This document shows, one piece after another, positions 1 to 7,388 of a stretch of 43,631 nucleotides of DNA. The position numbers and the translations under genes are program-made. Source of the stretch: Gemmatimonadales bacterium (GTDB lineage Bacteria > Krumholzibacteriota > Krumholzibacteriia > LZORAL124-64-63); assembly GCA_019038745.1 (NCBI GenBank), contig JAHOYV010000011.1:1-43631 (forward strand), read 5' to 3'. Each line of letters starts with the position of its first letter. Within the stretch, counting starts at the first letter, position 1. The notes below the pieces were generated by a model. That model was not told where the DNA came from. It saw only the letters and a program-made list of their open reading frames with translations, and ran no database searches.

Positions 1-55
1 TTCTTGTTTTCGTAAATGCAAACGGGACAGGGCGATGGAGTTTTGACTAGGCACA
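1..55 (+). repeat. Repeat A, right half (cut by window edge)
   Basis: This 55-bp stretch matches positions 5218-5272 at 54 of 55 positions and ends in the same GACTAGGCACA terminus. It is therefore the right half of the palindromic element seen complete at 5165-5272. Its left part lies outside the window. It sits directly upstream of the Fic gene region. Confidence 0.85.
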
Positions 56-116
56 CGAGGTTCGCGAAGGACAGATGCTGAATAACAATCCCTGAAATTA
101 GCTCATTTGACCCTAA

Positions 117-241
117 TTGGATAAAAACCTATAAAAGATATCCAATAAAACGGATTTTGACGATAAAACACTTGATTAATGGCTCAATGTCGTCGAACAT
201 TATCCAATAAACGCATTTGATCTAATTGATGATCCAATAAG
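117..241 (+). promoter_or_regulatory. Phased ATCCAATAA boxes upstream of the Fic gene
   Basis: ATCCAATAA occurs three times in the same orientation at 140-148, 202-210 and 232-240. A reverse-orientation core (TTGGAT) lies at 117-122. Starts are 62 and 30 bp apart, close to whole numbers of helical turns. The last box touches the ribosome binding site. This arrangement suggests operators for a repressor, possibly the Fic protein itself through its C-terminal winged-helix-like part. The binding role is inference. Confidence 0.5.
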
Positions 242-251
242 GAGTGTGGCT

Positions 252-1301
252 GTGCGATCCCTGTCACCGGAATACTTGGATAAGTTAAGTTTTACCGCCC
301 AACAGCTGGCAACACTAACCCGGATTGGCTCTTTCCAGGGGAAACAAGCCTTGTATGGGGAAAAGTTACCTGAAGTCCTGAAAACCATGCGGAAAATTGC
401 TCAAGTTGAGTCCACTGAATCATCCAATCGGATTGAAGGGATTGTTGCCTCACGAAAGCGTATCCAGGGCATCGTGTTGGAGAACACCAATCCGGCAAAC
501 AGGTCTGAACAGGAACTCGCTGGTTATCGCGATTCATTGACCCTCATCCATGAATCAGCAGGAGAAATGGCATTTTCTCCAAGTGTTATCAGCCAACTCC
601 ACTCAACGATGTATCGATACCTCCCACAACCAGGTGGAAACTGGAAACCAGTAGATAATGAAATAGTCGAGCGCCAAGCTGACGGATCACTCTCGGTTCG
701 ATTCAGGCCAATCTCAGCTGTGGCTACACCTCAGGCAATGATGGACTTGAGCAAGGGGTTCGAAAGGGCTTTTATGCTCGAAGAACGACCAGGTCTCGTT
801 ATTGCTCCTTTGGCAATTCTTGATTTCCTGTGTATTCATCCTTTTGCTGATGGTAATGGCCGCATTTCCCGCCTCTTAACTTTACAGCTTTTGTATAAAA
901 TGGATCATCAAGTTGGGCGTTTCATCAGCTTGGAGCGGGTCATTGAAAAATCAAAAGAAACTTATTATGAGGCATTGGGGCGAAGTTCCCAGGGATGGCA
1001 CGAGGGCCACCATGATCCGCATCCCTGGTTGAATTATTTTTTTGGGATTTTGCTTCGTGCCTATTCGGAGTTTTCCGAAAGGGTCGGATCATTGAATCAG
1101 GGTGCAGGAGGAAAGTCTGCACTCGTTCGAGAAGCGATAAACCGAATGACGAAACCCTTTGCTTTGTCGGAACTGCAATACGAGTGTCCAGGTGTCAGTC
1201 TTCCAACTATCAAGAGGGAGCTGAGTGCTATGAAAAATGAAGGATTGGTTATGTTACAAGGTAAAGGGCGAGGAGCGAAATGGAGTAAGTTGGATTTTTG
1301 A
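252..1301 (+). CDS. Fic family protein (class II, N-terminal inhibitory helix)
   Basis: Fic-domain proteins usually transfer AMP or another phosphate-containing group to a hydroxyl side chain of a target protein. The catalytic loop HPFADGNGR is complete at about residues 196-204. An autoinhibitory helix motif of the S-xxx-E-G type is visible at residues 58-63 (SNRIEG), which marks a class II protein whose activity is held in check in cis. The C-terminal 70 residues look like a winged helix, as in many stand-alone Fic proteins. The GTG at 252 is preferred over the GTG at 246 because GGAG at 241-244 then has a normal 7-nt spacing. At 349 residues the protein is full length for the family. No antitoxin gene adjoins it. 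Repeat A halves lie on both sides, only 9 nt after the stop on the right. Target unknown. Confidence 0.9.
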   Translation: MRSLSPEYLDKLSFTAQQLATLTRIGSFQGKQALYGEKLPEVLKTMRKIAQVESTESSNRIEGIVASRKRIQGIVLENTNPANRSEQELAGYRDSLTLIHESAGEMAFSPSVISQLHSTMYRYLPQPGGNWKPVDNEIVERQADGSLSVRFRPISAVATPQAMMDLSKGFERAFMLEERPGLVIAPLAILDFLCIHPFADGNGRISRLLTLQLLYKMDHQVGRFISLERVIEKSKETYYEALGRSSQGWHEGHHDPHPWLNYFFGILLRAYSEFSERVGSLNQGAGGKSALVREAINRMTKPFALSELQYECPGVSLPTIKRELSAMKNEGLVMLQGKGRGAKWSKLDF

Positions 1302-1310
1302 AAGGAAGCT

Positions 1311-1367
1311 TGTGCCTACCCAAAACTCGATCGCCCAAGAAACAGCACCGAGAAGCAGCTAGGTTTT
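1311..1367 (+). repeat. Repeat A, left half
   Basis: These 57 bp match 5165-5221 at 55 of 57 positions, starting with the TGTGCCTACCC terminus. The match then stops abruptly and the right half is missing. The element begins 9 nt after the Fic stop codon. It may be a truncated copy, or the outer end of the IS remnant to its right. Positions 1368-1505 hold nothing I recognise. Confidence 0.85.
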
Positions 1368-1505
1368 CCGGCTGATTCCAATTTTGGGTCTTGAAAAATG
1401 GAAACTGAATGATTGCTCGAATAAGATGACATAAATGAAACAGGGATTCTGATATTTTAGCAGAACAGTCCACAATTCAGGCTTACATGAATCAATCAAA
1501 TTGCC

Positions 1506-2157
1506 TCAGGCAACCTCCCGAAAATACATGTGATGCAATCCCCCAAGCACCGGCTCACTCTTAACTCCACCGATCTCCGGCCCTTGAATTTCCCGAGAAA
1601 CGGGACAGTCCTTTCCCAAACCCAGATGAGTTCTCGGCTCGTGATAGTAATCAATGCTATTTCCGTCATGTGATTCTTGATAAATGTCCGCCAGGTTTGA
1701 GAGGGCGGTTTCGGATATTTTACCATGTATCGAGCAATAGTCGTTTCGCCGACCTCAACGCCTAGCTTGCCCAGTTCGCCGTGAATTCGTGGTGCACCCC
1801 ATAGTGGATTCTCTCGTGACATCCTGCGGATCAAATCACGTGTTTCAGCCGAGATCGGCGGCCTGCCCTTTCGTTTTGGACGGCTCTTCCATTTCCAGTA
1901 CAACCGCCATCCTTTGCGATGCCAACCGACAACGGTTTTGGGCTGGACGATTGTCAAACTGCTTCGCCATCTGGTGTGGAGTTGGGACAGAATGACCCAA
2001 AGGAGTCGGTCCCCTGATTTGAGGCGAGGTGTCTTGTTGTTCCGACGCAGTACTTCCAACTGGTGACGGAGCGCACCCTCACCTCACCAAGAACAGCAAG
2101 ATAAGGAAACCGGGAAATGGCGAAAAAGGAAATGGCGAAAAAGAGGATTTTGAACAT
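1506..2157 (-). pseudogene. Integrase-type transposase, remnant 1 (core deleted, frameshifted)
   Basis: Read on the minus strand, this begins MFKI at 2157 and shifts frame near 2085. It then gives the typical N-terminal part of an rve-type IS transposase (WHRKGWRLYWKWKS, NPLWGAPRIHGEL, PPSQTWRTFIKNH). Right after that the DDE catalytic core is missing. In a different frame the usual C-terminus follows (YYHEPRTHLGLGKD, then GGLHHMYFREVA and a stop at 1506). So roughly the central third has been lost and the two ends joined out of frame. A 15-bp tandem duplication near the 5' end (about 2113-2143) adds to the decay. The gene cannot make an active transposase. The upstream 60 bp are shared with remnant 2. 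Confidence 0.85.
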
Positions 2158-2175
2158 CCATCTATGCTATACTGC

Positions 2176-2227
2176 TCTAACCTTAACCGCAACGGGAACA
2201 AGGCGGACGGATTAAATGGTAACGACA
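2176..2227 (-). repeat. Repeat B, IS 5' end of remnant 1
   Basis: On the minus strand the sequence starts TGTCGTTACCATTTAATCC at 2227 and runs through GTCCGCC, TTGT and GTTGCGGTTA. The same string is found at 7508-7552, and a weaker version lies upstream of remnant 2 (3838-3880). It is most simply the terminal inverted repeat of this IS group. Confidence 0.7.
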
Positions 2228-2246
2228 GGCAATTCAACTGATGTTC

Positions 2247-2255
2247 TGATAGAAT
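2247..2255 (+). promoter_or_regulatory. Extended -10 promoter element
   Basis: TGATAGAAT lies 56 nt before the ATG at 2311, with TG one base before the TAGAAT hexamer. The same nonamer lies before the lipoprotein gene at 15446. No clear -35 is seen here. Confidence 0.45.
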
Positions 2256-2310
2256 CACCCTGCCGGTTTATCCGTATACCTTATACGATCCGCCCATCTT
2301 TGGAGGCCCT

Positions 2311-2808
2311 ATGATGACAAGCAACACCGTGATCCGTAGTTTGATATCGATCCTGATTCTCTGCGGACTCCTGGCAGCAACCCCATCGATGGCCGCACCC
2401 GAGCCCTACGGCGTCTGGCGATGGACCGAAACGGATATATCCGCCGATGAGTCCGTTACACCGGAGAGCGCCGGCTACACTCGCGCGCTGGTTTTCAACG
2501 ATGACATGAGCCTGGTCGAGTACCGTGACGGCGAAATATTGCGCACTGGCACTTTCAACTTCTACGACTATGTCTGGGACATGGGTATGGGAGGGTTGGA
2601 ATACTTCACGATCATAGAGTCCGACTTCCCGGATTTCGAGGAATCCTACAGCTACTCCATCGAGAGTGGCGGGACCACTCTGCACATGTGTTCGGGCTCA
2701 GACCCGGTTATGGGTTTACCCTGGTATCCCTGCGAGCATTTCGTTAGAGACGGTTCGGTGAGCGCTTCGCCGGTTAGCTGGGGCACAATTAAGGCCAACT
2801 ACCGCTAA
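2311..2808 (+). CDS. Secreted small protein, lipocalin-like, function unknown
   Basis: The 165-residue product starts with a clear signal peptide (hydrophobic core ISILILCGLLAATPSMA, likely cut after AMA or AAP). The mature part opens with GVWRWTET and has a following stretch rich in Tyr, Glu and Gly. This is reminiscent of small lipocalin-like calycin proteins in which a GxW motif starts the barrel. Two cysteines near the C-terminus could form a disulfide. GGAGG at 2302-2306 serves ATG 2311 or 2314. A stem CGTATA-CCT-TATACG lies just upstream near 2272. A repeat B end follows 30 nt after the stop. No enzymatic motif is visible. The assignment is by general pattern only. Confidence 0.7.
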   Translation: MMTSNTVIRSLISILILCGLLAATPSMAAPEPYGVWRWTETDISADESVTPESAGYTRALVFNDDMSLVEYRDGEILRTGTFNFYDYVWDMGMGGLEYFTIIESDFPDFEESYSYSIESGGTTLHMCSGSDPVMGLPWYPCEHFVRDGSVSASPVSWGTIKANYR

Positions 2809-2837
2809 AAATCCTCGAAATTGTCGATATCGGGACC

Positions 2838-3890
2838 TGTCCCTCCCATTGAATCCATCCGGGCTCAATTGGGCCCTTAAAGGTCATTTCGGGATAGCCT
2901 CGCGTCTGAGACACCGAGTTCCCTTCCGCGTCCCACCCGGGAAGCCGGTTGTTTTTTAAGGCAAAAATCGGGGCGGAGATAGGCGGGTCAAGATGACCTG
3001 CCTTTTTCGTGCGCATAAGCTGTTGGGGCAAAGGGAGTTGGGTTTGGAGGTCGTTTGAGGGGCCAAATTTTGAGAATTTCTTTCTTAATATAACGCCACT
3101 AAATGACCTTGAAGTCTGTCTCTGATTCTTGGTTTTTCTGCTAATGCTGGCGTTTTGGTTTACGGCTTATGGGTGAGATCAGATTCTCGTGAACGGTAAA
3201 ACCCTTCCGATTGTTATGTCGATTGTTAGGATCCCGATTCCCATGATCCCCGATTCCCATTGAATTCACCAAGGGATTTGTGATATTCTGCTGTCTCTCG
3301 TCCAGGGGGATATTCTAATAAATCAAGAGAGACCTACTGGCTTTGATTGCTAATGAAGGTTCGCCACGTTTGAGACGGCGGCCCGATCCTTCTAACCATG
3401 TACTTGGCAATTGTGGATTCGCAAATATCGTAGCCCAGTTTTAATAACTCGCCGTGGATACGGGGTGCGCCCCACAATTGATTCTCATGAGATATGCGGC
3501 TAATCAAGGTGCGGATTTCGACCGAAACCTTCGGCCTTCCATTTCCAGGCTTGCTTCGCCATCGCCAGAAGAGTCGCCAACCTTTTCGATGCCAACGGAT
3601 GACGGTATCCGGCTGGACAATGGACAAATGTTACCGCCAGTCGGGGAGAATGCGTGATAGCAGAGCCCAGAGAATCCGGTCTGACGGTTTCAGCCGTGGT
3701 CGCTTTGTGTTTCGCTGCAAAACTTCGATTTGGTGTCGAAGAGCAATGTTCTCAAGAACCAGAAACTGGCGAGATTGCAGAGCCGAGAATACGGCAGGAA
3801 TTGTGATTTTGAACATCCATCTATGCTATACTGCCCAACTGTAACCGCAACTTGGACAAAGCGAACGGAATATTTGGTAGATTTTGATTA
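2838..3890 (-). mobile_element. Decayed IS copy 2 between repeat B ends
   Basis: A repeat B end (TGTCCCTCCCATTGAATCC) faces outward at 2838. A degenerate opposite end (minus strand CCAAATATTCCGTTCGC then TTTGTCC) is found near 3875-3850. Between them lies transposase remnant 2 and about 470 bp (2866-3333) with no gene I recognise. That stretch contains a motif similar to 9131-9165 (AGTTCCCTTCCGCGTC). The boundaries are inferred from repeat similarity. No target-site duplication was found. Confidence 0.5.
3334..3816 (-). pseudogene. Integrase-type transposase, remnant 2 (nonsense, truncated)
   Basis: The minus-strand frame opens at 3816 with MFKITIPAVFSAL and ALRHQIEVLQRNTKRP. It meets an in-frame TAA at 3631-3633 (probably from a Gln codon) and continues in the same frame (LSIVQPDTVIRWHRKGWRLF, NQLWGAPRIHGELLKLG). 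The family similarity stops after PPSQTWRTFISN at 3334, the same point where remnant 1 loses its core. The catalytic and C-terminal parts are absent. Upstream DNA (GATTTTGAACATCCATC and following 15 bases) is identical to that of remnant 1, so both derive from one IS group. Confidence 0.85.
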
Positions 3891-3933
3891 GGTCAATTCC
3901 GAATCTGGCCCTCTGGTTGCCGCGTCAGTTTGT

Positions 3934-3942
3934 TGGTATATT
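3934..3942 (+). promoter_or_regulatory. Extended -10 element before the aminomutase gene
   Basis: TGGTATATT lies 70 nt upstream of ATG 4012 and fits the extended -10 pattern seen before several other genes here. Confidence 0.35.
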
Positions 3943-4011
3943 ACCACTTCTCGCTTTATTTCACCCAAACGACTATTGTGGGAGGTCGATACCGCGAAAG
4001 GGGATATGCAG

Positions 4012-5148
4012 ATGTCTGTTTCCAGTCCGCAACCGGGCCCGTATACACCGAAAGTCGACTGCTTCCGTAAACCCTCGCAGATTCCCGAGATCCCTGCCGC
4101 AACTGCCCGTACGCTCGATGCGGTGGCGGAGCGCTTTGCATTTCGTGCCAATGACTACTTCCTTAGTCTCATCGACTGGAACGACCCGGCTGACCCCATC
4201 CGCCGACTCATTATTCCCGATGAGGCGGAGCTCAACGATTGGGGCGAGTTGGATGCTAGCGACGAGGCCGCCAACACGGTGGTTCGCGGGCTCCAGCACA
4301 AGTATCGTGACACGGCTCTCGTGCTCATTGCCGACACCTGCGCTGCGTATTGTCGCTACTGTTTCCGCAAGCGCCTGTTCATGCGCCACAACAGAGAGAC
4401 CTCTGGGGACCTCGGGCCCGCCTTCGAGTACGTGGTGCTGCATCCCGAGATCACGGACGTCCTTCTAACCGGCGGCGACCCACTCGTGCTGAGCACTGAA
4501 CGTTTGGCACCCATCATTCGCCGTTTTGCCGGTATTCCCCATGTACGAACCGTCCGTATCGGCTCCAAGGTGCCGTCGTTCAATCCATACCGGTTGCTAT
4601 TTGACGAAGCACTTAAGGATCTGGTTACCCAGGTGACGGCGGGCGGGACGGCCGTGTATCTGGTGGCCCATTTCGACCACCCCCGCGAGTTCACCGATTT
4701 GGCCTGCAATGGCATCCGAGCCATGCAGCAAGCGGGTGCCCATGTGGTGAACCAATGCCCTATTGTCCGGGGAGTGAATGACTCTGCTGAGGTGCTCGCT
4801 GAACTCTTCGAGGCAGCCACCGAGTTGGGCATGCCTCAGTATTACGTGTTCCAGGGGCGTCCCACAGCCGGAAACGAGTCCTACGCGGTGCCCCTAGTGA
4901 GGGGTTGGCAACTGTTTGATGCCGCACGTGGCCGGTGCTCCGGTCTGTCGCGTGGGGCGCGGTTCGTCATGAGTCACGCCACAGGCAAGATCGAGGTGCT
5001 TATGGTGGATGACCGACACATTTACCTACGCTACCATCGTGCCCGGGATGCGGCCGACGAGAGCCGGATCATGGTGGCCCGTCGAGATGATCAAGCCTGC
5101 TGGTTTGACGAGCTGGAGTTACTGGAGTCCTTTGCCCCTACCAATTAA
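4012..5148 (+). CDS. Lysine 2,3-aminomutase family radical SAM protein
   Basis: This is a PLP- and SAM-dependent aminomutase-family enzyme, which moves an alpha-amino group to the beta carbon (lysine or another amino acid, or a lysine on EF-P in EpmB). The radical SAM cluster motif CAAYCRYC gives Cys110, Cys114 and Cys117. TGGDPL follows as expected for the barrel. The likely PLP lysine is Lys326 in ATGKIEV. The length of 378 residues suits the KamA/EpmB/YodO group. ATG 4012 is chosen because AAGGGG at 3998-4003 is 8 nt upstream; TTG 3976 and ATG 4006 are poorer. The substrate cannot be told. There is no neighbouring EF-P, EpmA or acetyltransferase (AblB) gene, so it stands alone. The stop codon lies inside a repeat B fragment (5144-5160), so the last residues may have been reshaped by that insertion. 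Confidence 0.88.
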   Translation: MSVSSPQPGPYTPKVDCFRKPSQIPEIPAATARTLDAVAERFAFRANDYFLSLIDWNDPADPIRRLIIPDEAELNDWGELDASDEAANTVVRGLQHKYRDTALVLIADTCAAYCRYCFRKRLFMRHNRETSGDLGPAFEYVVLHPEITDVLLTGGDPLVLSTERLAPIIRRFAGIPHVRTVRIGSKVPSFNPYRLLFDEALKDLVTQVTAGGTAVYLVAHFDHPREFTDLACNGIRAMQQAGAHVVNQCPIVRGVNDSAEVLAELFEAATELGMPQYYVFQGRPTAGNESYAVPLVRGWQLFDAARGRCSGLSRGARFVMSHATGKIEVLMVDDRHIYLRYHRARDAADESRIMVARRDDQACWFDELELLESFAPTN

Positions 5149-5164
5149 TCCATCCGAGCTAAAC

Positions 5165-5272
5165 TGTGCCTACCCAAAATTCGATCGCCCAAGAAACAGC
5201 GCCGAGAAGCAGCTAGGTTTTTGTTTTCGTAAATGCAAACGGGACAGGGCGATGGAGTTTTGACTAGGCACA
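5165..5272. repeat. Repeat A, complete 108-bp palindromic element (MITE-like)
   Basis: The first 26 bp (5165-5190) and last 26 bp (5247-5272) are inverted copies with 22 matches. Both termini read TGTGCCTA inward. The interior (about 56 bp) has no coding potential. Half copies lie at 1-55 and 1311-1367, and a related end at 8384-8402. The structure is that of a miniature inverted-repeat element or palindromic repeat. No target-site duplication is obvious. The element follows the stop codon of the aminomutase gene by 16 nt. Confidence 0.85.
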
Positions 5273-5330
5273 GCCGAGTTGATTGATCGTCGAAAACACA
5301 CCTTTTTACTGGAACTTCGGGGTGTCGTTG

Positions 5331-5339
5331 TGTTACAAT
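5331..5339 (+). promoter_or_regulatory. Extended -10 promoter of the Cys-rich pair
   Basis: TGTTACAAT lies 50 nt before ATG 5389 and just after repeat A, matching the extended -10 pattern of the window. Confidence 0.45.
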
Positions 5340-5388
5340 GGCTCTGTCGACCTTTCGAACCGTCCGAAAACGAAACGCCCGAGGTCCC

Positions 5389-5859
5389 ATGCCGTTGCGT
5401 CGCATCCACTGCCGATTCTTCACCGGCCTGATTCTGATCGGCGTCGTGGCGACCGCTCCCTTCCTGTCGGCCCATCCGCATCCCAACGACTTCGTGCTGG
5501 CCCTGACCTACGACGGGCTCGAGGTCGGTTTGATCGATCAGTCGGTGGTCGAGAACTTGGCTCGCCGCACGGCTGTCGACTGCGGCGCGGCCAATCACTG
5601 TGCGATGGAGATGCCTGCGGTGGCACCGGGATGCCATGCGTCGGCGTGCGAATGCAGCCGATGTGGGGATTCGGCGTCTCCCTGTGAAAATGCCCGCGGG
5701 TGCTGCGTGCAGTTGAGACTCTCGCAACAACCCCTGTTCCATATCGCGCTGGCTCCGACCGTGGACAGTCGCGAAGTGTCGGGTGTGATCACCCACGGTG
5801 CCGAGTTCGCCGAGACCCTCCGGCACAAGCCCCCGGTGCCTCCCCCGCGATCCTGCTGA
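5389..5859 (+). CDS. Exported His/Cys-rich protein, possible metal binder
   Basis: The 156-residue product has a Sec signal peptide (FFTGLILIGVVATAPFLSA) followed by AHPHPNDF. Its mature part carries a cluster of about ten cysteines (NHCAMEM, CHASACECSRC, CENARGCC) and histidines. I do not recognise a family. The pattern recalls small periplasmic copper or zinc proteins (DUF2946-like proteins have similar Cys spacing), but that is only a resemblance. The start at ATG 5389 follows GAGG and removes an unlikely N-terminal extension. The next gene, 79 nt downstream on the same strand, encodes an even more cysteine-rich exported protein, so the two may form an operon with a shared role in binding metal or in thiol chemistry outside the cytoplasm. 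Confidence 0.7.
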   Translation: MPLRRIHCRFFTGLILIGVVATAPFLSAHPHPNDFVLALTYDGLEVGLIDQSVVENLARRTAVDCGAANHCAMEMPAVAPGCHASACECSRCGDSASPCENARGCCVQLRLSQQPLFHIALAPTVDSREVSGVITHGAEFAETLRHKPPVPPPRSC

Positions 5860-5938
5860 TCCTCTTTGACCATTTCCTGAATCATGGCCGCCGGATTCGC
5901 CGGCCGCCGGTGAACTACGCATTGTTAAGGAGACTCAA

Positions 5939-6274
5939 ATGAAGATCTTCAAGATCGGGCTGACCGCCCTGCTGCTGATTTCGTTCGTGCTGACCGGCAG
6001 TCTGGCTGTCGCCGGCGACAAGTGTCCGAAGACCTGCGGCAGCAAACTCTGTGCGACGCAGGCGAAGGCCGTCGACGCGAAGTGCAGCGCCGAGAAGTGC
6101 TGTGCGGACAAGGGATGCTGCAAGGACTGCTGCAAGGACTGCAAGAATTGCTGTGCCGAGGGCAAGTGCGACAAGAGCAAGGATTGCTGCAAGGACTGTA
6201 AGAATTGCTGCGGCGAGAAGAAGTGCGCCAAGAAATGCGGTGCCGACTGCACGAATGTCTGCAACAAGGCCTAG
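5939..6274 (+). CDS. Exported metallothionein-like cysteine/lysine repeat protein
   Basis: The product of 111 residues has a signal peptide ending LAVAG and a mature part of about 85 residues with 23 cysteines and many lysines. CCKDCKNCC followed by (A/G)E(G/K)KC occurs twice with a 57-bp period at the DNA level (about 6127-6177 and 6184-6234). The dense CC and CxxC pairs resemble metallothioneins, which chelate soft metals. Metallothioneins are normally cytosolic, whereas this one is built for export. AAGGAG at 5927-5932 gives a good start. The upstream gene is also exported and Cys-rich. A strong hairpin follows at 6301. It could instead be a structural disulfide-linked protein. No modification enzyme is nearby to suggest a RiPP. 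Metal binding is inference. Confidence 0.8.
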   Translation: MKIFKIGLTALLLISFVLTGSLAVAGDKCPKTCGSKLCATQAKAVDAKCSAEKCCADKGCCKDCCKDCKNCCAEGKCDKSKDCCKDCKNCCGEKKCAKKCGADCTNVCNKA

Positions 6275-6300
6275 CATCCGCTAAGGTCGAATGGCCAAGC

Positions 6301-6325
6301 GCCCGCCCGGTTGATCCGGGCGGGC
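6301..6325 (+). terminator. Perfect 10-bp GC hairpin after the Cys-rich gene
   Basis: GCCCGCCCGG, loop TTGAT, then CCGGGCGGGC. It lies 27 nt after the stop. No T-run follows, so termination efficiency is uncertain. Confidence 0.65.
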
Positions 6326-6335
6326 TCAATCGGGC

Positions 6336-6465
6336 TGTGCCTTCCATTTAACCCATCCGGAGTAAATGCCAGCATATAACGATTCGTTTGCAGAGCATAA
6401 TTGGAGATATCGACTCTGTGCCCTAACTCGTTATAATTCAGCGGACGGATTAAATGGTATGCACA
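6336..6465. repeat. Repeat B, complete 130-bp palindromic element
   Basis: The left end (6336-6359, starting TGTGCCTTCCATTTAA) and the right end (6442-6465) are inverted copies with 20 of 24 matches. An inner pair (TATAACGA near 6374 and TCGTTATA near 6428) extends the palindrome. There is no coding potential. Single ends of the same family occur at 2202-2227, 2838-2865, 5144-5160, 7525-7552, 14220-14247 and 16100-16127. The remaining bases up to 6686 hold nothing further that I recognise. Confidence 0.75.
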
Positions 6466-6686
6466 ACGGCTTGTTTCACGACTGATTTCCGCCACAGGTT
6501 GACCGAACCTTGCCCAGAATCCCCGCCAAATGCCGCCTATGTTGCATCCTGTAAAACCATATTGAAGTTCGTACATTGTCGCGTTTTTCCCTCCAACTTT
6601 GCCGTTTAGTGAGCGTAGGAACTTCTCCCGAGAAAATTAGGGCGTCCATGTTGTGAACTGAACTGAAACGGTCGAAAGAGAAAATC

Positions 6687-7388
6687 ATGAAAAAGCTGAA
6701 TTTATTTCTATCATTGATTCTGATCCTGGTGATGGGAACCGCTGCAAGTGCTCAGACGGTAGATGATGTGATTTCCAAAGCTACAGCCGCTATGGGCGGT
6801 CAGTCAGCGATTGATGGAGTCAAATCATTGAAAATGAGCATGACAGGCACACTTCAGGATAAGGAAATAGAATTTGAAGTGACTATCCTGAAACCAAATA
6901 ATAAGATGATAAAAATGAACATTATGGACATGGACATTATAACTGCAACTAATGGCACAGATTACTGGAGGAGCCAGATGGGCCAGGTTAAGGATATGAC
7001 CGTAGCTGCCAAGGAGCAGTTTGGGTCGAGCTTCTATCAGTACAGCGGTGCTAGTATTGCTGGCTTGATAGGAAACGGCACTTTCATCTACTCAGGAAAA
7101 GAAGATGTTGACGGCATAAGTGCTGACGTTGTGAAAGGCGCTTTCACCGGCTCTGGCCCTGTGTCAATGTACTTTGATGCAACCGGCCTGCCATTCAAAA
7201 TGCTGATGCCTAATGAAGAGGGCGATTTACATATGTCTATCACTGACTATCGTGATGTTGGCGGCATGCTAATAGCTTACAAATTTGAATCCATCACAAA
7301 TGGCGAGTCAATGATGGCTTTGGAAATTACTGAGGTAGAAGCAAATATTGATATTGATCCTTCAATATTTGCCAAGCCTGCTCAATAA
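6687..7388 (+). CDS. LolA/RseB-fold-like periplasmic protein
   Basis: The 233-residue product has a classic signal peptide (KKLNLFLSLILILVMGTAASA, cut before QTVDD). The mature part starts with VDDVISKATAAMGGQSAI and proceeds through strands of the pattern found in outer-membrane lipoprotein-sorting-like proteins of the LolA/LppX/RseB fold. These are half-barrels that hold lipid or lipoprotein. This group is common in FCB genomes as solitary genes with unknown cargo. Two Met/Ile-rich strands (KMIKMNIMDMDIITA) suggest a greasy interior. The gene is visibly more AT-rich than its neighbours. No operon partner is seen. The true LolA role is unlikely because no Lol genes are adjacent. Confidence 0.65.
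   Translation: MKKLNLFLSLILILVMGTAASAQTVDDVISKATAAMGGQSAIDGVKSLKMSMTGTLQDKEIEFEVTILKPNNKMIKMNIMDMDIITATNGTDYWRSQMGQVKDMTVAAKEQFGSSFYQYSGASIAGLIGNGTFIYSGKEDVDGISADVVKGAFTGSGPVSMYFDATGLPFKMLMPNEEGDLHMSITDYRDVGGMLIAYKFESITNGESMMALEITEVEANIDIDPSIFAKPAQ

Noticed and set aside
246..1301. Fic gene as part of a Fic/antitoxin (FicTA or Doc/Phd) pair
   Set aside because: No small antitoxin gene lies upstream or downstream, and the inhibitory helix is inside the protein itself.
5939..6274. Cys-rich protein as a RiPP precursor
   Set aside because: No modification enzyme, peptidase or dedicated exporter lies nearby, and a Sec signal peptide with Lys/Cys repeats fits a metal binder better.
5595..6347. 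Long minus-strand frames opposite the Cys-rich genes
   Set aside because: They are antisense shadows of the repeated TGC-rich coding sequence; the plus strand has the signal peptides and ribosome binding sites.
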